A stretch of DNA of 64,000 nt, from positions 1 to 64,000 of the forward strand of contig JAHLKH010000044.1 in NCBI GenBank assembly GCA_025526915.1. The letters are read 5' to 3'. The notes under the pieces are model-generated. The model was not told the origin of the DNA, ran no database searches, and saw only the letters and a program-made list of their open reading frames with translations. Positions 53,633 through 64,000 of this stretch are shown here, piece after piece. A program made the position numbers and the translations under genes. The stretch is from Entophlyctis helioformis (taxonomy: Eukaryota; Chytridiomycota; Chytridiomycetes; Chytridiales; Chytriomycetaceae). The first letter of the stretch is position 1; the number at the start of each line of letters is the position of its first letter.

Positions 53633-56177
53633 GTCGTTGCAAACCCACCGCCACATGGTCGACACAGCAGCAGCCGCAACGGGCAGGACATCGGCTGGCC
53701 GCTCCTCACGACGGACGGCGCACCGTCTCTCGGTCGCTCAACTCGCTGCCGATGCCTCACTGGCGTTCCTCTGCGACATCTGTCACACTGTTGCACGACC
53801 AGACGGCGTCAGAGGCACGACAAACGCCTTGTCACGCCTAGCCGCCACGCTCGCCATCTGCCTCTGGATCAGGTCAATCGTGACCTTGCATCTACGCACC
53901 GTCGATGGATCGTCACACCAAGCTGCCGCATCTGAGGGCAACAACCCTGTTTCTCCAAGATCGGCTTGTTGTTTGCGTCGTCGCTCGGTTCGTCTCGCAC
54001 CTCCCACTCTTCTCAATGACACAGAGGCCGCCCTTGTCAGCGTGCGGCACGATCATGGCATTGTCTCGCAGTGCATGCTCACCGTCTGCCATCCCATTGG
54101 CGGTTGTCGCCGCAGCACTGGCCAAGGCTCGCGTTGTCATTGTCAAGTTGACGCTGTGGAGAGCCTGCACTGTCATCCTCGTTGCCAACAGCAGACATGC
54201 TGCCTGGAAGGCATCGGTCGTTTGCCCATCGATCGCCATTCCTTCTGTCATCTGACTGGATGGTCTGCCACACAAAGTATCGGCCGTCCTCACGATCGGC
54301 GCGGAGCTCTTCAATGAGGTCATTGCCGTCATTACCAAGGCGGTCAGCAAGATCGACATTGCCGCCACGGCCGCCACCACACGGATCGCCCCTCACTTGA
54401 TCGGTCCGCCACGACCGGTGCTGTTGATCGGCGCACCAATCCCAGCCGTCGCACCATCTCCCGTCGTCCCGCAGCCGCCCGTCGCACCCGCAGGACAGCC
54501 GTCACTGATCGACTCTGCCGAGGCAGATGCTCTCATCACACTGCAGCAAACGTTCAAACGAATGGGTGCGGCCGACATGCTCGAATACCTCTTGACATTC
54601 GATCGGCTACGCAGTGTACATGGTGTCAACCCCAAGACGGTCAAGTACCAGCACTCGCTCAAGCTGCTGAGCAAGTTCATCTCGACCCGGCCAAACCTGC
54701 ACGTAAGTCTTGTCTCTCTGGTGTCTGCTGTCCAGATCGCGATGATGAGCAATGTGATGCAGTGCACGCTGCAGTCGAACTGTGTCTCGTGTTGGATCTG
54801 TTGCCATGAGTCCATGACTGACATGTGCTTTCAATGCAACCAACAACAGTTTGTTGACGCAGTGCCAAGGATCAATGACAGGCTGCTTGACAGACGAGCT
54901 CTGCATCTTCACTATGCAACCCAGATCTGCCCGTTCATCTTGCCGCTGGCAGCCATCAGGAACGCCGGCTTCGAGACGCTTGCCTGCCGGTTTGGCGGCT
55001 ACACGCAGCAGATTCAAACGCGGTTTGGCACAACGCCACGCGTTCGCCTTGAGGACCTTGTCATCAGCATGACGATTGGCAGAGGCGGGTTCGGCGAGGT
55101 GCTGCTCTGCCAGCACGCCGTCACGAGGCAAATGGTTTGTTTGATGCGATGCTGTGCTGCACCGACTGTGGCTGGGGCTTGATCATGCAACTCACAGTCA
55201 TGCATGTGGTTCAATGCATGCTTGATGCATGCTTGATGCAACAGTGCGCGGTCAAGGCGATGCGGCTGTGCGACGACCAGGGCTCGGCTGTCTTGGCCAA
55301 CCTGGTCGACGCGCAGCTGATGGGGATGGTCAGTCACCCCCAACATCATTGGACTGCTGGACGTCATCAAGACGTTGACGCACATATTCACTGTGATGGA
55401 CCATGTCCACAGTGGATCACTGGCGTCGCGTCTTGGCGGCAGCCAGGCAATGGCGCAAGACGACTGCTGCCTGGCGATGCGGCAGCTCGTCTCAGCGCTG
55501 CACTACCTGCATGTTGTGAGTCCTGTCTCTGCAGGACAAGGATCCGAGCAAGCGGCCGACTATCGAGCAGTTCGCCAACAGCCTGTCAGTCTGTGTTGCC
55601 ATACATTGCGGTGGTTGCATGCCGCCGCCAATTGAGCAGGTCACTGGCACGCGGCAATGCCATCCTTGCGATACATGGTGCATAGGTGGCTCACTGATGG
55701 TGGAAGCTTGCCCATCGCCCTCCACGAACCGATCGGAGCAGCCGCATCAACAGCATCAACGCCGTCGCGTTCCAGCAGGTCGTGAAGGTCTTTGGACTCG
55801 ACCCGCGGCACCTGTCGAACCTGCTGCTTGAGGAGCAGGGGTCGACAGACAAGGCTGTGTTGCTGTACCATGTCATTGTGGAGGCAGACATCAGACGGTC
55901 TGCCTTCAACAAGGACGTCATTGCGACGATCCTTGGAAGTGCAGACCGGCCTCTGGGGCAGACTGGGACGCGTCCGCCTGGACTGCCACTGCCAGTTGGG
56001 ATTGCGCGCGCACCAGGGCCGCCGGGGTTGCCGTCCCTGTCACGGCACCCACCGCCCCGGCCTGCAGCTCCTGCCTTTGGTGTGCCGATGCCGCCGGCCC
56101 AGCAGCCACAAGACCTTGGATCTGAAGCCAAGGATGAGCACATTGTTGGCAAGATGACTGGCAGCTCTGATGGCTGA
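53633..56177 (+). pseudogene. Broken protein-kinase gene
   Basis: Plus-strand segments give an N-terminal helical region (SVAQLAADASLAFLCDICHTVA; TLQQTFKRMGAADMLEYLL), then a kinase start: RLEDLVISMTIGRGGFGEVLL (glycine loop), an intron, CAVKAMRLCDDQG (the VAIK lysine) and HPNIIGLLDV. The N-lobe ends in FTVMDHVHSGSLASRL and MRQLVSALHYLHVV. The next coding words, DKDPSKRPTIEQFANSL, belong to the far end of the kinase C-lobe. The catalytic (HRD) and DFG segments are missing, and donor and acceptor sit only 19 bases apart (GTGAGTCCTGTCTCTGCAG). A stop at 54253 and one extra C at 55337-55341 also break the frame. A C-terminal region (FGLDPRHLSNLLLEEQGSTD ... ) ends at 56177. Confidence 0.6.
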
Positions 56178-56480
56178 AGGTTCAATGGGCAGCAACTGGC
56201 TTCCAGCCAGACATGCGTTGTATTGCTGAGCATTCAAGGAGTGGACAGTGCGAGTCAGCACACCAAGCCTGCTTGTAATCATGGATCAGGCTGCTTCATT
56301 CCAAGTGCTCGCTGTGCACCGCCTGTGTGCCCAGAGGTCTGACCAGTTCAACACTGTGAACTATGGCATGCCGTGTCTGTGCATGTCCCACATTCTCGTT
56401 CGTTGCAACGGCACTTGTTGGACGATCGCGTCGAGTGGATCTTGTCCGGACAACCACAAAGCAAGCAAGCGGCTGTGACG

Positions 56481-56703
56481 ATGCAGACGGAGCGGCAGGC
56501 GGCAGACAACGCAGACGCAACAGCAGCCAGCGACGAGCAAGTGCGCAGTCTGCAGAGCCAGCTGCAGAGCACAGCCAAGCAGCCGGCTGTGGTCGAGCAG
56601 GTCGTTGGAGCGAGTGGCAGCCAAGCCGTTGAGCCAGGACAGCCAGGACAGCCAGACCAGCAACGACAGCCGCAAGAGCAGCCGCCAGCCAAGCGACTCA
56701 AGA

Positions 56704-56738
<35 letters not shown>

Positions 56739-58366
56739 CAGCCAGGTGTGCCTCGCTATGTGGTGCCGCCAGCCACCGGCGACCTTGCGTACGGCAGCAG
56801 CCACTGGGACGGCAAGCCCGCCGAGATCCACGCCATGATCCTCAAGCACGCCGGCCCTCTCACTCGCTTCCTGTGCGGACTGCTCGGCGACAAGGCCACA
56901 CTCGACGAAGCGACCAAGCTGGAGCTGTGGATCGATGCGTTCAAGATGGACTGGCAGGGCGATCTGGCTCTGCTGCCTGACGTTGACCTGGCGGCCGACA
57001 ACGGACTGCTGCTCGCACACTCTCGCTCCATGTACGACCGTCTCTGCAAGCGCTTTCCTGAGCAAGCTGAGGCCTACCATGCGAGAGACAACGCACGCAG
57101 CAACAACTTCAACCATCCGTTCAATTACGATCACGACGATGACTATCGTCTACTTCTCATCCCCATGCGGCACGGCTGGTACGACATGATCGACTTCAAG
57201 TATCCGATCGCACTCGCTCGCATTGCCATCCGCGGTGGATGCCTCGATATGCTCAAGTATCTCGACGACAAGTACAAGACGCTCCAAGGGTGGATGGCCA
57301 AACGCAAGGCGACAAGCGCGTACTGGCGACGTGCAGTTGATCAGGCAGCGCAGCATGGTCATCTCGATGTTGTGCAGTATTTGTTTGATCTCGGTGTAAC
57401 GGGATGCACGACTGTTGCAATGGACAAGGCGGCCGAAAACGGTCATCTGCATGTCGTCAAGTGGCTCCACGAGAACACGACGGCAGGATGCACGGTTGAT
57501 GCCATACATGACGCAGCTTTCAACGGTCATCTGCAAGTCGTCCAGTGGTTGCATGCCAACAGGACGGAGGGTGTACGACCAATGCGATGGATTGGGCGGC
57601 TGCCAACGGTCATCTGCACGTTGTCAAGTGGCTCCACACCAACAGGACGGAAGGATGCACGGCTCGTGCAATGGACAAGGCGGCTGCCAACGGTCATCTG
57701 CACATTGTCAAGTGGCTCCACGAGAACAGGACGGAAGGATGCACGGCTGATGCGATGGACGGCGCTGCTGCCAACGGTCATCTGCAAGTCGTCCAGTGGT
57801 TGCATGCCAACAGGACGGAAGGATACACGACGGATGCGATGGACTACGCGGCTTTCAACGGTCATCTGCATGTGATCAAGTGGCTCCACGAGAACAGAAC
57901 AGAAGGATGCACGACTGTCGCAATGGAACACGCGGCTTGCGGAGAACATCTGTCCATTGCGCAATGGTTTCCCAAGAATCGTAATCTAAAGTGCACGTCC
58001 AAAGCACTGGATGCCGCCATCGGCAGGGGACACTCGGACGTTGTCAAGTACATGCACTCCAAGGGCGGCCGCGCATCAAACAAAGCCATTGGGTTTGCAG
58101 CCTCAGCGGGCAACATCGAGATGGTGCGATACTTGTTGGATCAGGGATACGACTTTGAAGCCAAGACACTCGAATGCACCGATAATGCCGTAATCGTCGA
58201 TGTTCTCCTTGGCAGCCTCACACTGTACGAGGCATGGTCGCTGCTCGCAGAAGCTGTCCGAGTAACTACCAGCAAACTCACCATCGAGAGACTCCAAGCG
58301 ACCATCCAGAAACTGCAAGCATCAGTCAGGTATTGTATGGATAGCCCAGGCTCGGAGTTCGAATGA
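56481..58366 (+). CDS. Second ankyrin-repeat protein, frameshifted
   Basis: Paralogue of the gene at the left end of the window. The N-terminus is Gln/Ala-rich with KRLKTAAAA, possibly a nuclear signal. The shared block follows (HWDGKPAEIHAMILKHAGPLTRFL; MDWQGDLALLPDVDLAADN; LLLAHSRSMYDRLCKRFP), then ankyrin units of the form NGHLHVVKWLHENRTEGCTT. At 57569-57571 the array drops out of frame: HANRTEG should continue with CTTNAMDWAA, which sits in the next frame. One additional G in the GGG would restore it. The second half then runs on to 58366 with seven more units. Start at 56481 is the ATG nearest the Gln-rich segment; an open frame begins earlier at 56373. Confidence 0.7.
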
Positions 58367-58385
58367 AGAAGTGATTGCTCTTGCG

Positions 58386-58601
58386 TTATGAGGTTATTAG
58401 CTTCAACGAATGTGTTGAGCCGCATGACACTTTCAAGCCGACATGGATCAGCGAGATACGACGATGGTTGGACAGATGGCTCAGATCGCCCTTCTTTGGC
58501 AGCGAGACGATGGATGCCGACTGCCACGTCTTTGGAATGGCTGCGTCTTCAAAGACGGTGTTGCACATGCGCATCAGCCCCTGTGCTGCTCCCGAGATGC
58601 C
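58386..58601 (-). mobile_element. Non-LTR reverse-transcriptase fragment
   Basis: About 70 codons read GLMRMCNTVFEDAAIPKTWQ, SASIVSLPKKGDLSHLSNHR and RISLIHVGLKV, the classic start of a LINE-type reverse transcriptase (IPxxWxxAxIVxLPKKGD...SNxRxISLI..xLK). It ends in a stop after LKLITS. No catalytic YADD motif, endonuclease, or 3' end is nearby, so this is a dead fragment. It begins 20 bases after the ankyrin gene stop, on the other strand. Confidence 0.75.
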
Positions 58602-58652
58602 GGCTGCAGCCGATCGCCGTTGTCCCTGTGCCAGACCGGCATAACCTGCCGA

Positions 58653-58858
58653 TGTTCCACGACCAAGCGGCCATGAGCGAGGTGCAGGCAGCGTTCGGCG
58701 TCGACGCGATCACATTGCGCGGTGCACTCGACGCGGCTGTGCGGCTGCCATGCCCGGCGAACATCTGGAACGATCTTGTTACCGAGTACCTTCTGTGCCG
58801 GAGCATGCTCGAGGAGAGCCGCGCGTTTGGCCGGTTGTGCGCCAGCAGGCTGCAATGA
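58653..58858 (+). CDS. Small open frame, uncertain
   Basis: Starting at ATGTTCCACGACC, the frame reads MFHDQAAMSEVQAAFGVDA, ITLRGALDAAVRLPCPANIW, NDLVTEYLLCRSMLEESRAF and a stop. The composition looks like a globular protein or the end of one. No family, and no supporting splice sites upstream. Confidence 0.25.
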
Positions 58859-59234
58859 TGCAAGTGGAGTCGCGCATGTTTACAGAATGAGGTGCTTCTC
58901 TTGGCAGCATGTGGGCATGAGCTGGGTCTTGGATGGGCTGAAGTGGAATGAATGGCGTTCACATCATCTTGCCTTGCTCGCACATGCAGAGGATCGTTCA
59001 TTCAAGGAGGCATGTGTGGTGCACACCGATCTGACTTTGGATGCGGTCCACGAAGCTGATCCAGCAAGTGCCTGCTGCTGCTCGCGACGCAGACGCCGAT
59101 TGGATGGTTGACCACACTGCCGGCTGTGATGGCAATGGAAGCTGTCAAAAGGGTAACATACCAAGCATACGCGAATGTCTTATAGATTCATTGCACGACA
59201 AGAAAGAGAGTCCAGTCACTGACAACCCAAGGCT
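58859..59234. other. Intergenic before MET5
   Basis: About 375 bases with no recognised gene. It contains the 3' flank of MET5 (minus strand). Confidence 0.5.
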
Positions 59235-62200
59235 CTAGACCGTCACCTTGCGGACCTCGGGCTTCACCACACCGACACGCACGCAATAGTCGCCGAAATG
59301 CTCGTCGCCCAGCCGCTCGCGAGACCAGCGACCAAGCAGCAGTCCAAGCTCGGTCATGATCGCATCCTCGTCGACCGACTCCTTGTACAGCATCGACAGC
59401 CGCTCACCGGCAAACCCGCCGCCGAGGTACATGTTGTACATGCCCGGCGCCTTGCCTATAAAGCCGATTTCAGCCAGCTGCGGCCGCGCGCACCCGTTGG
59501 GGCATCCCGTCATGCGGATCGTGACCGCCTCGGAGCGCATGCCCAGCCCGTCGAGCGTGTCCTCGATCTTGTCGACCAGCGACGGCAGGTAGCGCTCGCT
59601 CTCGGCCATGGCAAGCGCGCACGTGGGCAGCGCCACACACGCCATCGACCCGAGCCGCAGGCCCGACAGACCCGCATTGCTCAGCGAGTAGCGGTCGAGC
59701 ACGCGTTGGATGACCGGCCGCTGGTCGTCTGTGATGCCCGCAACCACAAGGTGCTGGTTGGGCGTGAGCGCCAGCGTGCCGCGGTGAACAGCTGCAAGCT
59801 CCGCCAGGCCAGACTTGAGGCGGTACTCTGGCGTGTCCTTGACGCGGCCATTGGCCACAAACAGCGTGTATGCCCACAGGCCGTCCGTGCCGCGCGTCCA
59901 CCCATAGCGGTCGCCGTTGGTCGTGAACGTGTATGGCTGCGGCGCCTCGAGCTTGTAGCCGAGCCGCTCCTCCACCTGTCCGCGGAACCACTCGAGCCCG
60001 CGGTCCTCGATCGTGTACTTGAGACGCGCGTGGCGGCGGTTGGTGCGGTCGCCATAGTCGCGCTGCACGAGCAGCACCTTTTCGCCCACGTCGACCGCCT
60101 GCTCGACCGTGCAGAAGCCGAGCGGCTGTGCCAGCATCGGGTACGTCTTTTTGTTGCCGTGCGTCTGGCCCATGCCGCCGCCGACCGTGACATTGAAGCC
60201 GAGCAGCCGGCCGTCGCGCACAATGGCAATGTAGCCCAGATCGTGCGCAAACACGTCCACGTCGTTGTACGGCGGCACTGCGACGGCCACCTTGAACTTG
60301 CGCGGAAGGTACGTCTTGCCGTACATGGGCTCCTCGTTGCCAAACGTCGCCACCAGCTTCTTGTCGAGCCAGATCTCGTGGTAGGCCGATGTCTGCGGCG
60401 TCATGTGCGCGCTCAGCCGGCGAGAGAAATCGAGAACCTCCTTGTGCACGGCCGAGTCGACCGGGTTGGGGTTGCACATGACGTTGCGGTTGACATCGCC
60501 ACAGGCAGCGATCGTGTCTGCAGAAACGACGAGGTGCCAAACACAAAAACACGGATGGGTCAGTCTGCATGTTCGCCATCATCACAACGCCAATGTCTCG
60601 CGACAAAGACATACCCATGAGAGCACGGTTGATCTCCTGGATCGACTGCTTAAGGTTGCTCTTGACAATGCCATGGAACTGGAACGCCTGGCGGGTCGTG
60701 ATCTTGATGGTGCCGTTGGCAAGCCGGTCGGCAATGTCGTTCATGGCAAGCCACTGTGCCGTCGTCGCGACACCGCCTGGCACACGGATGCGCACCATGA
60801 ACGAGAACGCCTTCTCGAGACCGCGTCGCGCAAGGCCCTCGCGCAGATCGCGGTCGTCCTGCTGGTAGATGCCGTGGAACTTGGTGAGCTTGGTGTCGTA
60901 CTCGGCGAGCGCGCCAGTGGACGTGTCGACGAGCCCCTCGGCGATCGTGCCGCGGAGGTAGTTGCTGGCAAGCTTGATGGCGTCGTCCGACGGCACGTTG
61001 GCTTCGGCAGCCACAGGGTCGGCCGCAACGCCAAGCGCCGTCCAGAACCCAGGCACCCATGCGTTGAAGCCAGTGTAGAGTCCGTCCGGGTCGCGGTCGT
61101 CGCCGATGCCGAGATGGGTGAGGCGGCTGGCACCGAGAACGGCAAGGCGTGCATCCAGATCCTTGCCCGCCTTGGCGAAAAAGTGCGCATCCTCGGGCCG
61201 GGGCCAGTAGTGGCGATCGCCGAGCGCGAACACGGCGTAGTTGAGGCTCTCGAGACGCGGTGCGGACGCGGCAGACAAAAACTTCCACGTCTCGCGGATG
61301 TTGCCCGGGAACTCGCCCTGGCCCGCGGTCGACACCACAAAGAGCACGCGCTCCTGGCGCTCAAGGTCCTCGGCGACAAACGCATCGGCAGCCATGACTT
61401 GGACGTACAGTCCCTTTTCCTTGGCCTCGTGGGCAATGCGCTTGGCAAGCGCCTCGCCGTTGCCGCCGTCCGAGCCAAAGAGCACAAGCAGACTCTTGCG
61501 GTCGAGCGTGGCAAAGAGCGCGTCGTACGACCGCTGCACCTGAGACTCGACGCGTTTCTGGATCTGCTTGTCGAGGGACGGCTCAAGATACGCGGGAGTC
61601 AGCTCGGGCTCGACAAGCAGCGACAGCTGCGCGTTTCTGTCCAGGAACTGCTCAATGTCGTTCTTGATCTTGGACGAGTCGAGCGTAAAGGCTGGCTCGC
61701 CTGCAGTGGCAGCTTTGCCGCCAAACGGATGCCAGCGGTAGAGCGTCCAGAGACCTGCGTTGATGGCGCTCTGCACATTGTTGACGACACCGAGAGCCGA
61801 CTTGGCGAAGCCGCGGAGGAGCTGCGGGTTGGGCACGTATGCAATGACAATCGACGGGCCGCGGAAGGCATCGGCCTCACGCAGAGCCTGGACAGCCTGG
61901 GCATACGAGTAGCTCGGGCAGATCGAGGCGACATAGGCACCACCGTAGTTCATGGCGTACAGACCCACATCACGCTCGACACGGGGACCAGCAGCAGCTG
62001 TGGGGTCAAACGGCGTGGAAGTGATGGCGAGCACGTTCATGTTCTCTCCAGAGGCGACGATCTGGTGGATGGCCGACGAGTCGATGCTGACGAGCGTGTC
62101 CACATCGACGAGCCAGCGAGACGCCGGTGCAAGCAGATCGCGCTTGTTGGCCAGTGCACGCACGGCATTGCGGGCAGCAGGCACCATCGACTCGATGCTC

Positions 62201-63927
62201 GACTGGGACTCGAGAAGCGTGGACAGACGGGCAGCCGCTTCGGAGTTGGAGCGGGCATTGGCCTTGAGGCGGGACTCTGTCCATTGCGCGAGCGAGTCCT
62301 TGAGCGCAGCAGGAAGACCAGACACGCCGAGAGCGTGTGTGACGGCATCCGCCAGATCCTGGCGGTTCTTGGAGTCTGCGACGAGGTTGCCAAACGCGAC
62401 GTCGGGGCTGGTGAAGGCTGAGTCCTTGCCAAATACGCGCAGCTGGTCGCCAAAGAGACTGCCGAGGATGTCAACGACGGACGTGGCGGATGGCGAGACA
62501 GCGGACACCGACTCTGGCTGGCGAGGAATGCCGGCAGCAGGGGCAGCAACCGACGGCAGGAGGAAAGCAAGCGAAGCAGCCAGAGGGTCCGAGGCAGCAT
62601 CCGCGACAGCCTGCTCGATCGTGACCATCTCGATGGGACGGATCGCCGAGCCAGCCTCGAGCAGCGAGAGCGACAGCTGGCCAAAGAGCGGGCCAAAGTC
62701 GATGCCAGGTCCCGAGCGCTCCACGACAATGATCTTGGCGACGGTGGGTGGGAGGGCCGTCAACAGGGCATTGCGATCCCAAGGGGCGAATGCAGCAATG
62801 TTCAAGACGGCGACGTTGTCGTGCGTGGCAAAGAGAGCAGCCGAGGCAGACGAGTGGAGACCGCCAAGGGCAGCAATGAGGACCGAGGGAGTGGCCGACG
62901 ATCCAGCGGCGATCTCAAAGGGAGCGATGTTGGGAATGGCCAGATCGGCCGTGATGGCAGCGGCAGCCGAGTGCAAGGCACCGAGCAGCAGCGAGTGGGA
63001 GTTGGCGCGTGCCTCTGACGCGGCGGCAGCGATCGACTTTGCAGCGGACACCGACTTGGGCTTGGCGTCATCAGCCAAAGCGTCAGGAGTAGCAGCAGCA
63101 TCGGCAGCAGGGGTAGGGGCGGGAGAGGCGGGAGAGGCGGGAGAGGCGGCAAGCGAGTCGACCACGGATCTGATCTTGGCAGGATCCTGGGCTTGCAGAG
63201 GAAGGGCAGGGACAGACTCGATGGCGATCGCGGTGCCGGACGCATCTGATCCGTGTGCGGTGTAAATGTGCAAGAACGGACGGCCCGAGGCAGCGGCGGC
63301 GGCAAAGGCGAGGATGGCGTTGGCGCGGGTCTGGGAAGCCGAGCGGGAAACGAGGATGCCGACGGCGAGATCGGTGACGGGCAGGAGCAGCTGTGTGAGG
63401 GCGGCGGGGGCGACGGACGCAGGCGGCAGGGCGACGTGGACCACGGTGACGGGCAGCGTGCTGGAAGCGGTGTCGGCCTCGGCGTCCTGGAAGCTGGCGT
63501 GGATCAGAGCGACGGCGTGCAGGGCGGACTCGAACGGAACGTGCACGCTGCGGATTGAGCGATGGTGAGCAGCGTGCAGATGGCCGTGTGGGGTCGAGAG
63601 CGAGGCGAGCGAGGTGGCGACGACGGGGACAGCGCCGCGGGCGTTTGGCAGGGCCTGGGCGGCCCAGGAGCGCAGCAGGCTGGACGGGTCAGGGCGGCCG
63701 GAAGCAGCGCTTGTGGTGAGCACGAGCTCGTCGGCGAGATCGAATCTGGGCAGCGAGAGGGCGGGCGATGGCGGGCGATGGCGGGCCGGGTCAGCAAGCA
63801 GAGCACAGGGCATGCGGCAGCAAAGGGCGACTCACGCGGCGTAGGCGAGGGCGGTGTGCGAGTCTGTGGCCGAGGCGGCGGGCTTGGACGGAAGCGACGA
63901 CGGGGCCGGAGCAGCAACGACGGTCAT
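59235..63927 (-). CDS. MET5: Sulfite reductase beta (hemoprotein) subunit
   Basis: Carries siroheme and a 4Fe-4S cluster and reduces sulfite to sulfide for cysteine and methionine synthesis. Three exons (63927-63836, 63745-60615, 60517-59235) keep phase; 1501 residues, close to yeast Met5 (~1442). Order: pyruvate-ferredoxin-oxidoreductase-like N-terminal half, a flavodoxin domain ([37 protein letters not shown]), then the nitrite/sulfite reductase fold ([47 protein letters not shown]). Near residues 1365-1420 the cluster ligands CVALPTC and GCPNGC are intact. The start [17 protein letters not shown] begins 73 bases before the window end. Its partner, MET10, is on the same strand ~46 kb away. 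Confidence 0.95.
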
Positions 63928-64000
63928 GGTGCACGGCGGGAGGGCGAGGAAGCGGGAAGTGGGAGATGGACGATGGACGATGGGAGATGGACGGGAAGAT

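Noticed and set aside
58350..58366. GTTCGAAT motif resembling a tRNA T-loop
   Set aside because: No acceptor stem or anticodon arm could be paired; it is inside the ankyrin gene end.
60403..62421. 672-codon open frame opposite MET5
   Set aside because: Same shadow effect; it runs straight through the MET5 exons and introns without homology.

Overview
The window reads as nuclear DNA of a zoosporic, chytrid-like fungus. It is GC-rich and gene-dense. Genes carry many short introns, mostly GT-AG with GTGAGT or GTGCGT donors. A fungal Zn2Cys6 regulator and the fungal split of sulfite reductase into MET10 and MET5 point to Fungi. IFT20, a CEP120 homologue and an ADIP/SSX2IP homologue point to a lineage that keeps centrioles and a motile cilium. 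A SWEET transporter and a PINCH-type LIM protein also fit an early-diverging fungus. I cannot name the species; Rhizophydiales would be a guess. Gene names below rest on protein motifs and family knowledge, and splice sites were read by hand with phase checks where exact boundaries are given.

Layout. 0-8.5 kb: an ankyrin-repeat protein, ESCRT-0 HSE1, a SWEET sugar transporter, an SREK1-like splicing factor and IFT20. 8.5-13.2 kb: sulfite reductase alpha (MET10) with an unusual N-terminal siroheme-synthase-like extension. 13.5-24.7 kb: TFIIH subunit TFB1, haem O synthase COX10, CEP120, phosphoglycerate dehydrogenase and ribosomal protein eS28. 24.7-28.6 kb: poorly assigned sequence with a foldback (hairpin) element, EMC3 and a small predicted mitochondrial protein. 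28.7-37 kb: an unknown multi-pass membrane protein, the Zn2Cys6 factor and ADIP/Msd1. 37-50 kb: SERINC, YTM1, eIF4E, PINCH, capping protein alpha, PMS1 and an E2 enzyme (UBC8/UBE2H). 50.4-58.6 kb: a degraded accessory stretch with a C-terminal scrap of the complex I 75-kDa subunit, a broken protein-kinase gene, a frameshifted second ankyrin gene and a reverse-transcriptase fragment. 59.2-63.9 kb: sulfite reductase beta (MET5).

How genes fit together. MET10 and MET5 encode the two subunits of assimilatory sulfite reductase and lie about 46 kb apart on the same strand. The MET10 extension resembles an entire CysG (the maker of siroheme, the cofactor of the MET5 subunit) but its nucleotide and methyl-donor motifs look decayed. 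Several neighbours are divergent pairs with only about 100-170 bp between start codons (HSE1/SWEET, TFB1/COX10, ADIP/SERINC, CAP1/PMS1). CACGTG boxes sit before SREK1, YTM1 and eIF4E.

Caution. Several otherwise convincing genes need a one-base shift, often at a short homopolymer, to stay open. Assembly error and true decay cannot be separated from sequence alone. Introns are full of short tandem repeats.
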